DNA of 40,889 nt, taken from assembly GCF_023701345.1 (NCBI RefSeq), contig NZ_JAMPXE010000014.1, positions 1 to 40,889 on the forward strand, written 5' to 3'. The stretch comes from Rhodoferax sp. (GTDB taxonomy: Bacteria > Pseudomonadota > Gammaproteobacteria > Burkholderiales > Burkholderiaceae_C). Positions 25,980 through 34,482 of this stretch are shown piece by piece. Below the pieces are notes generated by a model. The model was not told the origin of the DNA, did no database searches, and was given only the letters and a program-made list of their open reading frames with translations. The position numbers and the translations under genes are program-made. Numbering within the stretch: position 1 is the first letter of the stretch; the number at the start of each line of letters is the position of its first letter.

Positions 25980-26465
25980 TCACGCCGGGGTTTCCGTCTG
26001 GATGAGTTCCGCCAACCTGGCCAGGGCGTGGTGCACCGTGGCCTGGCGTACCGCTGCGCGGTCGCCGGCAAAGTGCTGTACTTCGCTGGTCACGCCGGTG
26101 GGCGTGGCCCAGGCCAGCCACACGGTGCCTACCGGTTTCGCGGCGCTGCCACCGGCGGGGCCGGCCACGCCGGTCACGGCAACGGCCACCTGGGCGCGCG
26201 AATGCGCGAGTGCGCCGGCAGCCATGGCGCGCACCACGGGTTCACTCACCGCGCCATGCGCATCAATCAGCGCGGCATCGACGCCCAGCAACTCGCATTT
26301 GGCTGCGTTGGAATAGCTGACAAAACCACGCTCGAACCAGTTGCTTGAACCCGCCATCTCGGTGCAGGTGGCCGCTATCAGGCCGCCGGTGCAGCTCTCG
26401 GCAGTCGCCATCAACCAGCCGTTTGTTAAAAGTAAACGCGCCAGCAGTGCGCAACTGTCCGGCAT
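25980..26465 (-). CDS. pncC: Nicotinamide-nucleotide amidohydrolase (CinA C-terminal type)
   Basis: A 161-residue enzyme that deamidates NMN to nicotinate mononucleotide in pyridine nucleotide salvage. It consists only of the CinA C-terminal domain, as in E. coli PncC. Motifs: MATAESCTGGLIAATCTEMAGSS, the catalytic region with Ser and Thr, then FVSYSNAAKCELLGV and VAVTGVAGPAGGSAAKPVGTVW. The ATG at 26465 lies just after the upstream gene's stop; an upstream in-frame start inside that gene is rejected. Confidence 0.92.
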   Translation of the reverse strand: MPDSCALLARLLLTNGWLMATAESCTGGLIAATCTEMAGSSNWFERGFVSYSNAAKCELLGVDAALIDAHGAVSEPVVRAMAAGALAHSRAQVAVAVTGVAGPAGGSAAKPVGTVWLAWATPTGVTSEVQHFAGDRAAVRQATVHHALARLAELIQTETPA

Positions 26466-26472
26466 CAACAGC

Positions 26473-27180
26473 CTATTTCTGAATGGGGGACAGGGTAGCC
26501 TCTTCAACCAGCACCTTGTAGCTGTAGCCGGCACCAAAGTCCTTGTCGTTGCGCACCACGCCCGAAACCGTCACCAGGTCGCCGACCTTGGCTGGCGCAG
26601 CGGTAGTGACCAGAACGTCGTTGTTGGCTGGCGTGCCGGAGCCGTCACGCAGGTGAATCCAGTTCTTGCCCATGATGCCGGCGTTGTACTTCACCACCTG
26701 ACCGTTGACCTTGACCGGCTTGTCCTTGAGTTGAACCGCTTTGCTGATGATATCGGCGACCGTGTAGGCATTGGAGCCGCTGGCCTTGGCGACCTTGATC
26801 GGTGCGCTGTCTGCCACTTTGGCCATCGCCATTTTCGAGCCGAGTGTGCCCTGGCCTGCGGCAGCGCCGCCCAGACTGCCAAAAACGATGCTTGGGAACG
26901 TTTTCTTCAGCGTCTTGCTCTCAAAATTGTTCATGACTACGGGGTTCTCAATCGTCACCATGGCGCCTTTTTTAACCGCTGCGGTGCTCACTGCGGCCCA
27001 GGTTTCACCATCCTTGGTCTTCAGTCGCAAGTAGGTATAGATTTCAACGTCCTTGACCTCCAGTACTTCGCCACTGACCACGCCCGAAACAGGCGGTTTG
27101 GCGGCAGGGGGTTGAGCCGCCCAGGCACTGCTGGTGAAAGAGGCGGCGGCAATCAAACTGATGGCGAATAATTGTTTCAT
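26473..27180 (-). CDS. Exported OB-fold-like protein (NrfJ-related), function unknown
   Basis: A 235-residue protein with a signal peptide (MKQLFAISLIAAASFTSSAWA). Two segments resemble OB-fold or NrfJ-like modules: SGEVLEVKDVEIYTYLRLKTKDGETWAAV (about 36-64), and KPVKVNGQVVKYNAGIMGKNWIHLRDGSG followed by LVTVSGVV (about 153-208). The middle (MNNFESKTLKKTFPSIVFGSLGG) matches a pattern seen in exported proteins near c-type cytochromes. No heme motif is present. It precedes pncC by seven bases. The function is not known. Confidence 0.72.
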   Translation of the reverse strand: MKQLFAISLIAAASFTSSAWAAQPPAAKPPVSGVVSGEVLEVKDVEIYTYLRLKTKDGETWAAVSTAAVKKGAMVTIENPVVMNNFESKTLKKTFPSIVFGSLGGAAAGQGTLGSKMAMAKVADSAPIKVAKASGSNAYTVADIISKAVQLKDKPVKVNGQVVKYNAGIMGKNWIHLRDGSGTPANNDVLVTTAAPAKVGDLVTVSGVVRNDKDFGAGYSYKVLVEEATLSPIQK

Positions 27181-27300
27181 GGCGGTTCGTAGGCTTCGTT
27201 AAAAGGTTAAAGCATAGCAGCCCGGGAGGCAAGTCAAGTTAAGTTAAGTCAATGAGCAGGCGCGTGCCTGGTCTCATGGCGCAGGGATTCGCTGCAAGAT

Positions 27301-27888
27301 TTACCATGACCGCCACAGCGCAATCACCAGCAGGGTGCAAAAAGCGGCTACCAGGTCGTCGAGCATGATGCCCCAGCCGGCTTTGCGCCAGGCGGCCGGG
27401 TCGGTGGCGGGATTGACATGGTGGTAAAGCTGGTCGGCCCAGGCCACCGGACCGGGCTTGACGGCATCAAAAAAGCGGAACAGCGCAAACGCAGCCAGCT
27501 GGCCCCAGAAACCGGTCGGGCTGACCAGCCACAGCACCAGCCAGAAGGCGGCAATTTCGTCCCAGACGATGTTGCCGGGGTCAAGCGTGCGCAGGTGTCT
27601 GGCGGTGACCGTGCAGACCCACCAGCCCACCAAAATACTGACGGCAATGAGCCCGCCCCATTGCACCTCGGTGAGGCGGTCTTGCAACAGCACATACAGT
27701 GCCCAGGCCCACAGCGTGCCCATGGTGCCGGGGGCTATTGCGCTGAGCCCGGAGCCAAAGCCCAGCGCCATGACATGGGCCGGGTGCGCCATCATGAAGC
27801 GGCCGGTCGGCGCCACCGGGCCCGGGGCACTGGCTGTCTGGGGGGGGGCGGATGGCATGGGGGTAAGAGCAGGCGCTTGATCAGACAT
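27301..27888 (-). CDS. pgpA: Phosphatidylglycerophosphatase A
   Basis: A 195-residue membrane phosphatase that removes phosphate from phosphatidylglycerophosphate in phospholipid synthesis. Motifs: FGSGLSAIAPGTMGTLWAW, LDPGNIVWDEIAAFWLVLW (conserved acidic pair), LFRFFDAVKPGPVAWAD and the C-terminal GIMLDDLVAA. The first 30 residues are a Pro/Ala-rich extension not found in all PgpA proteins. It contains a run of nine C on the coding strand. It starts 32 bases after the thiL stop, the usual thiL-pgpA linkage. Confidence 0.94.
   Translation of the reverse strand: MSDQAPALTPMPSAPPQTASAPGPVAPTGRFMMAHPAHVMALGFGSGLSAIAPGTMGTLWAWALYVLLQDRLTEVQWGGLIAVSILVGWWVCTVTARHLRTLDPGNIVWDEIAAFWLVLWLVSPTGFWGQLAAFALFRFFDAVKPGPVAWADQLYHHVNPATDPAAWRKAGWGIMLDDLVAAFCTLLVIALWRSW
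27840..27848 (-). repeat. Nine-base C homopolymer in the 5' part of pgpA
   Basis: Nine G on the plus strand, nine C on the coding strand, falling in the Pro-rich leader of pgpA at about codons 14-17. A slip of one base would shift the frame. ATG codons at positions 32-33, just before the conserved domain, could allow re-initiation. Confidence 0.6.
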
Positions 27889-27920
27889 GGCCGGATTATC
27901 GAGGCAGCGCCTGAATAGTT

Positions 27921-28922
27921 TCAGGCAAAGTGGTCGAACGAGGCGTAGTGGTTGGGCAGCACCCGGCCCTGCGCGTCCAGCAGCCGCAGGCCCGGGTTGG
28001 CGTCGATCTGGCCGACGCAACGCACCGGAGTCTGGCTGGCTTGCGCGGCAGCGGCCACGGCGGCGCGCTGGCTGGGGGCGGCGGTAAACAGGAGTTCGTA
28101 GTCGTCACCGCCTGCCAGTGCCAGGGTGCGCCATTGCGCCAGCGATAAATTGATGCCGTCGTGATGGCCAGAATGCGCTGAGTCCGCGTAACAAGCGATG
28201 CTTTGTAGCAGCGTATCGACCTGCACGGTCGCCCCCATCTGCGAGCTTTCCAGGATATGCCCCAGGTCGCCCATCAGGCCATCGCTGAGATCAATGGCTG
28301 CGCTGGCGACACCGCGCAAGGCCAGTCCCAGCGCCACGCGCGGGTTGGGGCGTTCCAGCCGCTCGCGTGCCGCCAGCAGCACGGGCGCAGGCACGGTCAA
28401 TTTGCCTTGCAGTACATTCAGCGCCAGCCGGGCATCGCCCAGCGTGCCGCTCACATAGAGGTCGTCACCAGCCCTGGCGCCACCGCGCAGCAGGGCCTGT
28501 GAGCGGCCATTGACGACCGGCACCTCGCCAAATACCGTGATGCAGATGTTGAGTGGTCCGGCGGTGGTGTCGCCGCCAACGAGTTCGCAGCCATGGGCAT
28601 CGGCCAGCTCAAAAAGCCCCCGGGCAAAGTCCGCCAGCCAGGGCTCGTTCGCGTCGGGCAGCGCCAGCGCCAGGGTAAACGCCAGCGGTTTGGCGCCACA
28701 GGCGGCGAGGTCGCTGAGGTTGACCGCCAGCGACTTGTGACCCAGGCTGTGCGGGTTCACGTCAGCAAAAAAGTGGCGCCCCTGCACCAGCATGTCGCAG
28801 GAAATAGCCAACTGGGTGTCGGGCGCTGGCTGCAGCAATGCGCAGTCGTCGCCAATGCCCAACGCCGCGCCGCGGCGCACCGGGCGCTTGAAATAGCGCG
28901 CGATCAGATCGAACTCACCCAT
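27921..28922 (-). CDS. thiL: Thiamine-monophosphate kinase
   Basis: A 333-residue kinase that makes thiamine diphosphate from thiamine monophosphate and ATP. Family motifs are intact: MGEFDLIARYF at the start, GIGDDCALLQP (about 21-31), SCDMLVQGRHFF, the Asn/Asp-rich KSLAVNLSDLAACGAKP, VGGDTTAGPLNICIT, and AIDLSDGLMGDLGHI near 215. The gene overlaps the upstream COG4389 gene by eight bases and leads into pgpA. Confidence 0.95.
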   Translation of the reverse strand: MGEFDLIARYFKRPVRRGAALGIGDDCALLQPAPDTQLAISCDMLVQGRHFFADVNPHSLGHKSLAVNLSDLAACGAKPLAFTLALALPDANEPWLADFARGLFELADAHGCELVGGDTTAGPLNICITVFGEVPVVNGRSQALLRGGARAGDDLYVSGTLGDARLALNVLQGKLTVPAPVLLAARERLERPNPRVALGLALRGVASAAIDLSDGLMGDLGHILESSQMGATVQVDTLLQSIACYADSAHSGHHDGINLSLAQWRTLALAGGDDYELLFTAAPSQRAAVAAAAQASQTPVRCVGQIDANPGLRLLDAQGRVLPNHYASFDHFA

Positions 28923-30963
28923 GTGTTACGTCTTTCGACTGCTTTGGCGGGCTGGCGGGCCAGAAAAAGCTGCCCAGGCGGGTGCGAATCCGGTGGCGAA
29001 TGGCCTGGTAGATGCGGCGGCGATCGACTCCGCTGACGTTATGCGCCCTGAGTGCCAGCAGGAAGGCAAAATAAAAACTCACGCCCACATTGAGCGCGCC
29101 GGTGATGGCAATCCCGGCCACACACCACCAGAACGGACTGCTGTGAAAGATGTCAGGGCCCAGGCTGGCGGCGGCCGCAGCAATCTGGCCGGTGGACAGC
29201 GTGACGTGGCGCACCTCCAGCCCGAGGCCAAAAAAAGACGCAAAGGCGGGCACCAGCCCCAGCATCAGCCCGAGCGACACATTGGCCGCCAGTCCCGAAA
29301 TGTTGTGACGCATGAACGTGGCCCAGCGTTCAGCCCTGACGCGACCCAGTGCGGCGGTGATTTTGGGGTTGTAGCGAATGGCCGAGTCCAGCCGGTGCAG
29401 CACAAACCAGTTCTCGGTCCAGCCCGCAATGATGCTCGAAGCAAACAACAGCACGCCAGTCAGGGCGGCAAACAGGGTGGTGGGACCCAGCAGGGTCAGG
29501 TCGTTCAGCACGTGTTTGGCAACGGTGGCGTCGATCATGGGGGTGCCAAAGGCCAGCCACAGCCCGGTGCTGATCAGCAGCACCGCTGGCGCCACCAGCG
29601 CCAGATTGCCAAAGATGGCGGCCACCTGTGAGCGCACCAGATGCGCCACTTCATCGACAAAACTTTCCACGGCGCCCGGCGCCCCCAGCTCCTTGAGCTT
29701 GGCGGCCATGGCGGGGGCGGTCATGGCGGGTTGTTTGGTGGCCACGGTCCAGTGCATCAACTGGATCAGCACAAAACTCAGCGCGTAGTTGAGACCGGCG
29801 TAAAAGCCGCCCCAAAAGGCGGACAGGCTCATCGAAAGGATCACAAACTTCATCAGCGTGGTGACCGACATGACGGCGCCGCCGCCCGCGGCATCACGCA
29901 GCATCTGCATGTATTCGGCCCGGGTGCGGGTGATGTAGTGCTCGCCGGTCTCGGAACTGCGCTCGGCCACTTTGGCGGCCAGCATCGATGAATTGGCGGC
30001 AATCAGTGCCCGCACGCTGCGTCGCTCCTGCCCCACCAGCACCAGATGGGCGAACAACTGTGCTGTGTGACGATGGGGGTGTTCCGACATCAGGCAATCG
30101 AGCAGGGTGCGCACGCGCAGCACCCGGCTGCGCAACTGGCGCAGTTGAAACACCAGATTGACGGAGATGCCGTTGCTGTCAAGGTGGGTGTAGACCGAGG
30201 CCGCCGCCTGGCGGCAAGCTTCCAGGCGGTTCAGGACCTGCTGCAAGGCAGCCTGTCTGGCGGCTGAAGGGTGCTCTGGGTCAATCAGGAAAGCAGCTTG
30301 TAGCGCGATCACGTCGCTGTCGAGTGCATGGAAAGGGGCGGTCTCAAGCGCGGGTGTGCTCATGCGCAGGCGCAGCTCGGGTGAAAAACCGGTGGCACGG
30401 ATTTGTCCGGTACAAAAGGTCAGGGCTTCGAGCAGCGTGGCTTGCCATGGTGTGACCCGGCTTGGTCCGATTTGTGGCACCCAGGCGCAGATGCCGTCGG
30501 TCATTTGCGCACAGTCTGCTTGCAGCAACTCTGCCAGCCGGGTCAATGTGGCATCCTCCAGCGCATTGAGCCAGCGCGCATCGAATGACTGGCACAACAC
30601 CAGTGAAAACAGGCTGGCGGCATCGGTCGTTTCAGGCGTGCCGGGCAGCCATTTGAGCCGCAGTCGTTCGGTCAGTTCACTGGTAAAGGCGCTGCGTGAG
30701 GAAAAGCCGTAGTCTGCCAGCAATGAGGTTGCGTCCACTGTGCCCAGCAACTTCAGCCACCAGGCCTGCAGCCTGGCGCGTGCCTCGGGGCGCTGTTGCA
30801 GGGTGTCGAGCAGCAAGTTCACGCGTGCTACGGCGTGCGGCACCGAGTCATGTCTGCCGCGCACCCAGCCCAGCAGTTGAATCAACCAGAGGTGGCGCTG
30901 CGCCAGATCGGCTTCGGCGTCGAGGGCATCCAGTAGCTCGGCAAGATCGGGCCTGGCCGTCAT
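28915..30963 (-). CDS. COG4389 membrane protein (family named site-specific recombinase, Gcr type)
   Basis: A 682-residue protein of the family labelled SpecificRecomb/Gcr after a gonococcal protein. Roughly the first 350 residues are helical and soluble. The rest has several hydrophobic segments (for example MKFVILSMSLSAFWGGFYAG, ALVAPAVLLISTGLWLAFG, TTLFAALTGVLLFASSIIAGW, and two more near the C-terminus), plus NWFVLHRLDSAI. No Ser or Tyr recombinase catalytic motif is visible, so the recombinase name is doubtful and a membrane role is more plausible. The ATG at 30963 was chosen because it lies four bases after the apaG stop; the frame extends upstream into apaG. Confidence 0.85.
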   Translation of the reverse strand: MTARPDLAELLDALDAEADLAQRHLWLIQLLGWVRGRHDSVPHAVARVNLLLDTLQQRPEARARLQAWWLKLLGTVDATSLLADYGFSSRSAFTSELTERLRLKWLPGTPETTDAASLFSLVLCQSFDARWLNALEDATLTRLAELLQADCAQMTDGICAWVPQIGPSRVTPWQATLLEALTFCTGQIRATGFSPELRLRMSTPALETAPFHALDSDVIALQAAFLIDPEHPSAARQAALQQVLNRLEACRQAAASVYTHLDSNGISVNLVFQLRQLRSRVLRVRTLLDCLMSEHPHRHTAQLFAHLVLVGQERRSVRALIAANSSMLAAKVAERSSETGEHYITRTRAEYMQMLRDAAGGGAVMSVTTLMKFVILSMSLSAFWGGFYAGLNYALSFVLIQLMHWTVATKQPAMTAPAMAAKLKELGAPGAVESFVDEVAHLVRSQVAAIFGNLALVAPAVLLISTGLWLAFGTPMIDATVAKHVLNDLTLLGPTTLFAALTGVLLFASSIIAGWTENWFVLHRLDSAIRYNPKITAALGRVRAERWATFMRHNISGLAANVSLGLMLGLVPAFASFFGLGLEVRHVTLSTGQIAAAAASLGPDIFHSSPFWWCVAGIAITGALNVGVSFYFAFLLALRAHNVSGVDRRRIYQAIRHRIRTRLGSFFWPASPPKQSKDVTHG

Positions 30964-30967
30964 CGGC

Positions 30968-31369
30968 TTAATGCAGGGTGCGCGTGCCACCGCTTTCGCT
31001 CAGGGCATCGAGCACAAACATGGGGACATCCACATCAAATTTTTCACCATCTTCAGCCACGCAAAAAAAGCTGCCGTGCATGGTGCCGGTGGGTGTGCGC
31101 AGGCGTGTACCACTGGTGTACTCAAACGTTTCTCCGGGTTGCAACAGTGGCTGGTGCCCCACTACGCCCAGTCCTTTGATCTTTTCGTGGTGACCCTGGG
31201 CGTCGTTGACGTTCCAGGTGCGGGAAATCAACTGGGCCGTGATGTTGCCGGTGTTGCGGATGGTGATGGTGTAGGCGAAAAAGTACTGTCCTTGCACCGG
31301 CGCAGACTGGTCAGCCAGGTAGCGCGGTTTGACCTGGACCTGAAATTGGTAGAGTGGGGTGGTGGCCAT
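30968..31369 (-). CDS. apaG: ApaG family protein
   Basis: A 133-residue single-domain protein with the ApaG beta-sandwich pattern: FQVQVKPRYLADQSAPVQGQYFFAYTITIRNTG, LISRTWNVNDAQG, the GVVGHQPLLQPGETFEYTSG stretch and TPTGTMHGSF. ApaG is conserved in proteobacteria, is linked to divalent cation and Ap4A phenotypes, and has no settled reaction. The ATG at 31369 is one base after the upstream stop. Confidence 0.95.
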   Translation of the reverse strand: MATTPLYQFQVQVKPRYLADQSAPVQGQYFFAYTITIRNTGNITAQLISRTWNVNDAQGHHEKIKGLGVVGHQPLLQPGETFEYTSGTRLRTPTGTMHGSFFCVAEDGEKFDVDVPMFVLDALSESGGTRTLH

Positions 31370-31370
31370 G

Positions 31371-31844
31371 TTAGCGGGATTTGATGGTGGCAAGAGGGGG
31401 CAATTCAAGCTCGACCGAGGCCGGCTCCTGCATGCCGGGCGCCAGCGTTGCCCCGCGCGCTGTCACGGATTGCAGCAGCAGATCATCAGACAGCCTGTCG
31501 CCCACTTTGTAAGGCTTGGCGGGTTCACCGTCGATGGCGATCAGGGCGCTGCCAAAACCGCGGCCTTTGGCCCCGGCGATGACACCGAGCAGCTTGTATT
31601 GGCTCGTGGCGTTGACTGCAGGTGCTGCCGGACCCCCGTTGTCAGGGGTGGCGCTGGCCCCCAGCAATTGGGCGATCCGGCCAGTGTCAACGGGGCGTTG
31701 GCTGAATGCATCGTCGTTGGCGCGTGGCGTGCTGATGGGTTCAGACCAGCGCAGACCCCAATAAACGACGCTGGCCGCGGCCAGAGCGGCCAATGCAAAT
31801 GTGCTCAGGCGTGCAGGCCAAAGGGTTCGATCAAGCGTTGTCAT
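31371..31844 (-). CDS. GspC-like inner-membrane protein (type II secretion C subunit N-terminal region)
   Basis: A 157-residue protein with one N-terminal membrane helix (about 15-32, [18 protein letters not shown]). A periplasmic homology region like that of GspC follows: [52 protein letters not shown] (about 84-135). This is the piece that contacts the GspD secretin. The C-terminal PDZ or coiled-coil domain of full GspC is absent. No other gsp genes lie in the window. It overlaps moaC by 14 bases and runs into apaG. It may serve a type II system encoded elsewhere. Confidence 0.82.
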   Translation of the reverse strand: MTTLDRTLWPARLSTFALAALAAASVVYWGLRWSEPISTPRANDDAFSQRPVDTGRIAQLLGASATPDNGGPAAPAVNATSQYKLLGVIAGAKGRGFGSALIAIDGEPAKPYKVGDRLSDDLLLQSVTARGATLAPGMQEPASVELELPPLATIKSR

Positions 31845-32343
31845 GGGATGAGGTTGTTGGATTGATGAAGCTGCCAGATTTACCACCATGCTTTTCCAGC
31901 AGTTTGATGTCGGTCATGACCATGCCGCGATCCACCGCCTTGCACATGTCATAGATGGTCAGCAGGGCGACCGAGACGGCGGTGAGCGCTTCCATTTCGA
32001 CACCGGTGGGGCCCACCGTTTCTACCGTGGCTTTGCAAAGCACGCTGCTGGTGGCGGACTGGCTGGCGTGCAGGACCTTGAATTCAATCGCCACCCGGGT
32101 CAGTGCCAGCGGGTGGCACAGGGGGATCAGATCACTGGTTTTTTTGGCCGCCATGATGCCGGCAATGCGGGCAATGCCCAGCACATCACCTTTTTTGGCG
32201 GTGCCAGCTTCGATGATGGCCAGCGTGCCGGGCAGCATGTCAATGCGGCCACCGGCGATGCCAATGCGGTGACTGGCGGCTTTGGCTGCCACATCAACCA
32301 TGTGGGCTTGGCCCTGGTCGTCAAAATGGGTGAGGGTGCTCAT
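31831..32343 (-). CDS. moaC: Cyclic pyranopterin monophosphate synthase MoaC
   Basis: A 170-residue molybdopterin biosynthesis enzyme that converts the MoaA product to cyclic pyranopterin monophosphate. Conserved elements: [35 protein letters not shown] (with catalytic Lys and His), [33 protein letters not shown], and the C-terminal [10 protein letters not shown] with the active-site Lys. It is the first gene of the leftward run and divergent from the M48 protease across 124 bases. No other moa genes are close. Confidence 0.96.
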   Translation of the reverse strand: MSTLTHFDDQGQAHMVDVAAKAASHRIGIAGGRIDMLPGTLAIIEAGTAKKGDVLGIARIAGIMAAKKTSDLIPLCHPLALTRVAIEFKVLHASQSATSSVLCKATVETVGPTGVEMEALTAVSVALLTIYDMCKAVDRGMVMTDIKLLEKHGGKSGSFINPTTSSHDNA

Positions 32344-32467
32344 GACAAAAATAAGGATGAGGTGGACTAAAGTAAGCGGGACGTCTTGACCGAACCTTTA
32401 CACACAACTGGCATCATACGGTGATCGTCAGATTTATTCTTTTGCAGGTGTTCAAAATATATCGCTC

Positions 32468-34078
32468 ATGTTGATTGATCCATTCAAGCAAAAAAAACGG
32501 GTAAGCCCTATTTTAAAGAAGCGCGTTACGCTCTTTTTGGTGGCAATTGGCCTGGCACTGCCTGTGGCCCTGAACGCGCAGGGCCAAGGGGCCAACGCGT
32601 TGCCGCTGCTCGGTGACGGCAGCGACATGAGCGCCAGCGCCGAGCGCCGGCTGGGTGACCGCATCGCGCGCGAGCTTTACCGCGACCCTGATTTTATTGA
32701 CGACCCGGTGCTGACCGATTATGTGCAGGGCATCTGGCAGCCGCTGCTGAACGCAGCCCGTGCCCGCGGCGATTTAACCCCCGAGCTCGATGAACGTTTC
32801 GCCTGGCGCATTGTTTTGGGGCGCGACCGCAGCGTCAACGCGTTTGCCTTGCCGGGCGGCTATTTCGGTCTGCATCTGGGCCTGCTTTCCGTCGTGAGCA
32901 GTCGCGATGAGCTGGCTTCGGTACTGGGTCACGAGTTGAGCCATGTCACCCAACGCCATATTTCACGCCTGATTTCCAGGAGCAACCAGCAAACGCCCTG
33001 GATGATCGGCGCCATGATTCTGGGCGCGCTGGCGGCCAGCAAAAATCCTGAGGCTGGCAATGCGCTGATTGTTGGCGGGCAAGCCCTGTCAGCGCAAGGC
33101 CAGCTCAATTTTTCGCGCGACATGGAACGCGAAGCGGACCGCATCGGTTTTGGCGTGATGACCCAGGCCGGGTTTGAGGCACTGGGGTTTGTCAGCATGT
33201 TCGACAAGCTGCAGCAGGCGGCCCGGCTCAATGACAGCGGTGCCTACCCCTACCTGCGCAGCCATCCGCTGACCACCGAACGCATCGCCGACATGCAGTC
33301 GCGTCTGCCGCTGGGCGCGCCGCACGGGGCAGATGCGGTCCCTGGCATGGCCCACGCCCTGCTGACGGCACGCGCCCGGGTGCTGTCCAACCCCGGTGCC
33401 GATGCCTTGCGCGGCTGGCTGGCTCAGGCCGATGATGCGGGCCTGTCGGGTCAGGCCGCTGCGCAACAGGCGGGCACCTTGTATGGCGCGGCCATGGCTG
33501 CCAGCCGCATGCGTGATGCGGCGCAGGCGCGCCGGCAGTTGACGCGGCTGCAGAAAGTGGTGCTGGCTGATCCCGAGGCGGTGCGGCAGGTGCGCTGGCT
33601 GGGTCTTGAAATTGAACTGGCAGCACCCGATCGGTCGCGCCAGCAGCTGCTGGCCCTGGGCGCCGAGATCGGGCTGGATCCTGCCCAACCGGCGCCGGCG
33701 GCTGCGTTACGCCGCCCCGATCTGGTGCTGCAAACCCAGCTTGCCATGCAGGGCGGACAAGCCCGGTTGCTGGACCAGGTGGCGCAAAACCTGCAGGCTT
33801 GGCTGCTCAGGCAGCCGCAAGATGCATTGGCCTGGCAGTCGCTGGCCAGTATTTACGCAGCGCAAAATCAAACTTTGCGCGCCTTGCGCGCCGAGGCCGA
33901 GGCGCAGGTCGCACAATTGGACTATGCGGGGGCATTGAACCGGCTGAAAGCGGCGCAGGACCGGCAGCGTGCACCGGGTGCCTCGAATTCTTCAGCCGAG
34001 CATATCGATGCGTCGATCATCGACACGCGTCGGCGCCAGATCGAGGTCTTGCTGAAAGAACAGGCGCAGGAACCCTGA
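32468..34078 (+). CDS. Periplasmic M48 metalloprotease with TPR-like tail (BepA/YfgC-like)
   Basis: A 536-residue exported zinc protease. A long n-region with KKR residues precedes the signal hydrophobic core (about 21-37) ending near ALNAQG. The zinc site is HELSH (155-159) with the third ligand Glu222 in EREADRIG. The substrate-groove stretch is NAFALPGGYFGLHLGL. The C-terminal 230 residues are Ala/Gln-rich helical repeats of TPR type. E. coli BepA (about 487 residues) promotes LptD assembly and degrades misfolded outer-membrane proteins; a similar envelope role is likely here. The gene is transcribed alone. Confidence 0.9.
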   Translation: MLIDPFKQKKRVSPILKKRVTLFLVAIGLALPVALNAQGQGANALPLLGDGSDMSASAERRLGDRIARELYRDPDFIDDPVLTDYVQGIWQPLLNAARARGDLTPELDERFAWRIVLGRDRSVNAFALPGGYFGLHLGLLSVVSSRDELASVLGHELSHVTQRHISRLISRSNQQTPWMIGAMILGALAASKNPEAGNALIVGGQALSAQGQLNFSRDMEREADRIGFGVMTQAGFEALGFVSMFDKLQQAARLNDSGAYPYLRSHPLTTERIADMQSRLPLGAPHGADAVPGMAHALLTARARVLSNPGADALRGWLAQADDAGLSGQAAAQQAGTLYGAAMAASRMRDAAQARRQLTRLQKVVLADPEAVRQVRWLGLEIELAAPDRSRQQLLALGAEIGLDPAQPAPAAALRRPDLVLQTQLAMQGGQARLLDQVAQNLQAWLLRQPQDALAWQSLASIYAAQNQTLRALRAEAEAQVAQLDYAGALNRLKAAQDRQRAPGASNSSAEHIDASIIDTRRRQIEVLLKEQAQEP

Positions 34079-34082
34079 GACC

Positions 34083-34424
34083 TTATTTCCGGCCGAAGGC
34101 TGCGTCAATCACCAGCCCCAGTGCGGAGTAGATCAGTGAGCCCCACAGCGCGGCGTAGAAGTCGCGCACATGAAAACCTTCCAGGATGCCGGCAGCAGAC
34201 CAGAACATCAGGGCGTTGATGACAAACAAAAACAAGCCCAGCGTGACCACGGTCACGGGCAGGGTCAGCAGCACCAGCACCGGGCGCAACACCATGTTGA
34301 AGAGCCCGATGACAAAGGCGGCGATCAGCGCGGCGCCCAGGCTGCTGACCACGACACCGCTGTAAAGATAGGCCACGCAGAGCAGGGCGGCGGCACTGAG
34401 CAGCCATTTCAAAATAAGTTTCAT
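34083..34424 (-). CDS. Small four-helix membrane protein (phage-holin-4-like family)
   Basis: A 113-residue hydrophobic protein with four predicted helices: about 4-20, 30-48, 55-76 and 92-108. NMVLRPVLVLLTLPVTVVTLGLFLFVINALMFW is typical of the so-called mycobacterial four-TMS phage holin family. The name reflects sequence similarity. In chromosomal settings these are conserved membrane proteins of unknown role, and no phage genes are nearby. It is convergent with the M48 protease, four bases apart. Confidence 0.87.
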   Translation of the reverse strand: MKLILKWLLSAAALLCVAYLYSGVVVSSLGAALIAAFVIGLFNMVLRPVLVLLTLPVTVVTLGLFLFVINALMFWSAAGILEGFHVRDFYAALWGSLIYSALGLVIDAAFGRK

Positions 34425-34482
34425 GGGCTGGAGCTTAGCACCTTGCCGGGCCAATGCGCAGCGGCGCTATGATGCCCTCCCC

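Noticed and set aside
28915-30963. Evidence of a mobile element from the recombinase family name
   Set aside because: No recombinase motif, no repeats, and conserved housekeeping neighbours on both sides.
34083-34424. Phage holin as a sign of a prophage
   Set aside because: No lysis, structural or integrase genes are near. This family is common as a chromosomal membrane protein.
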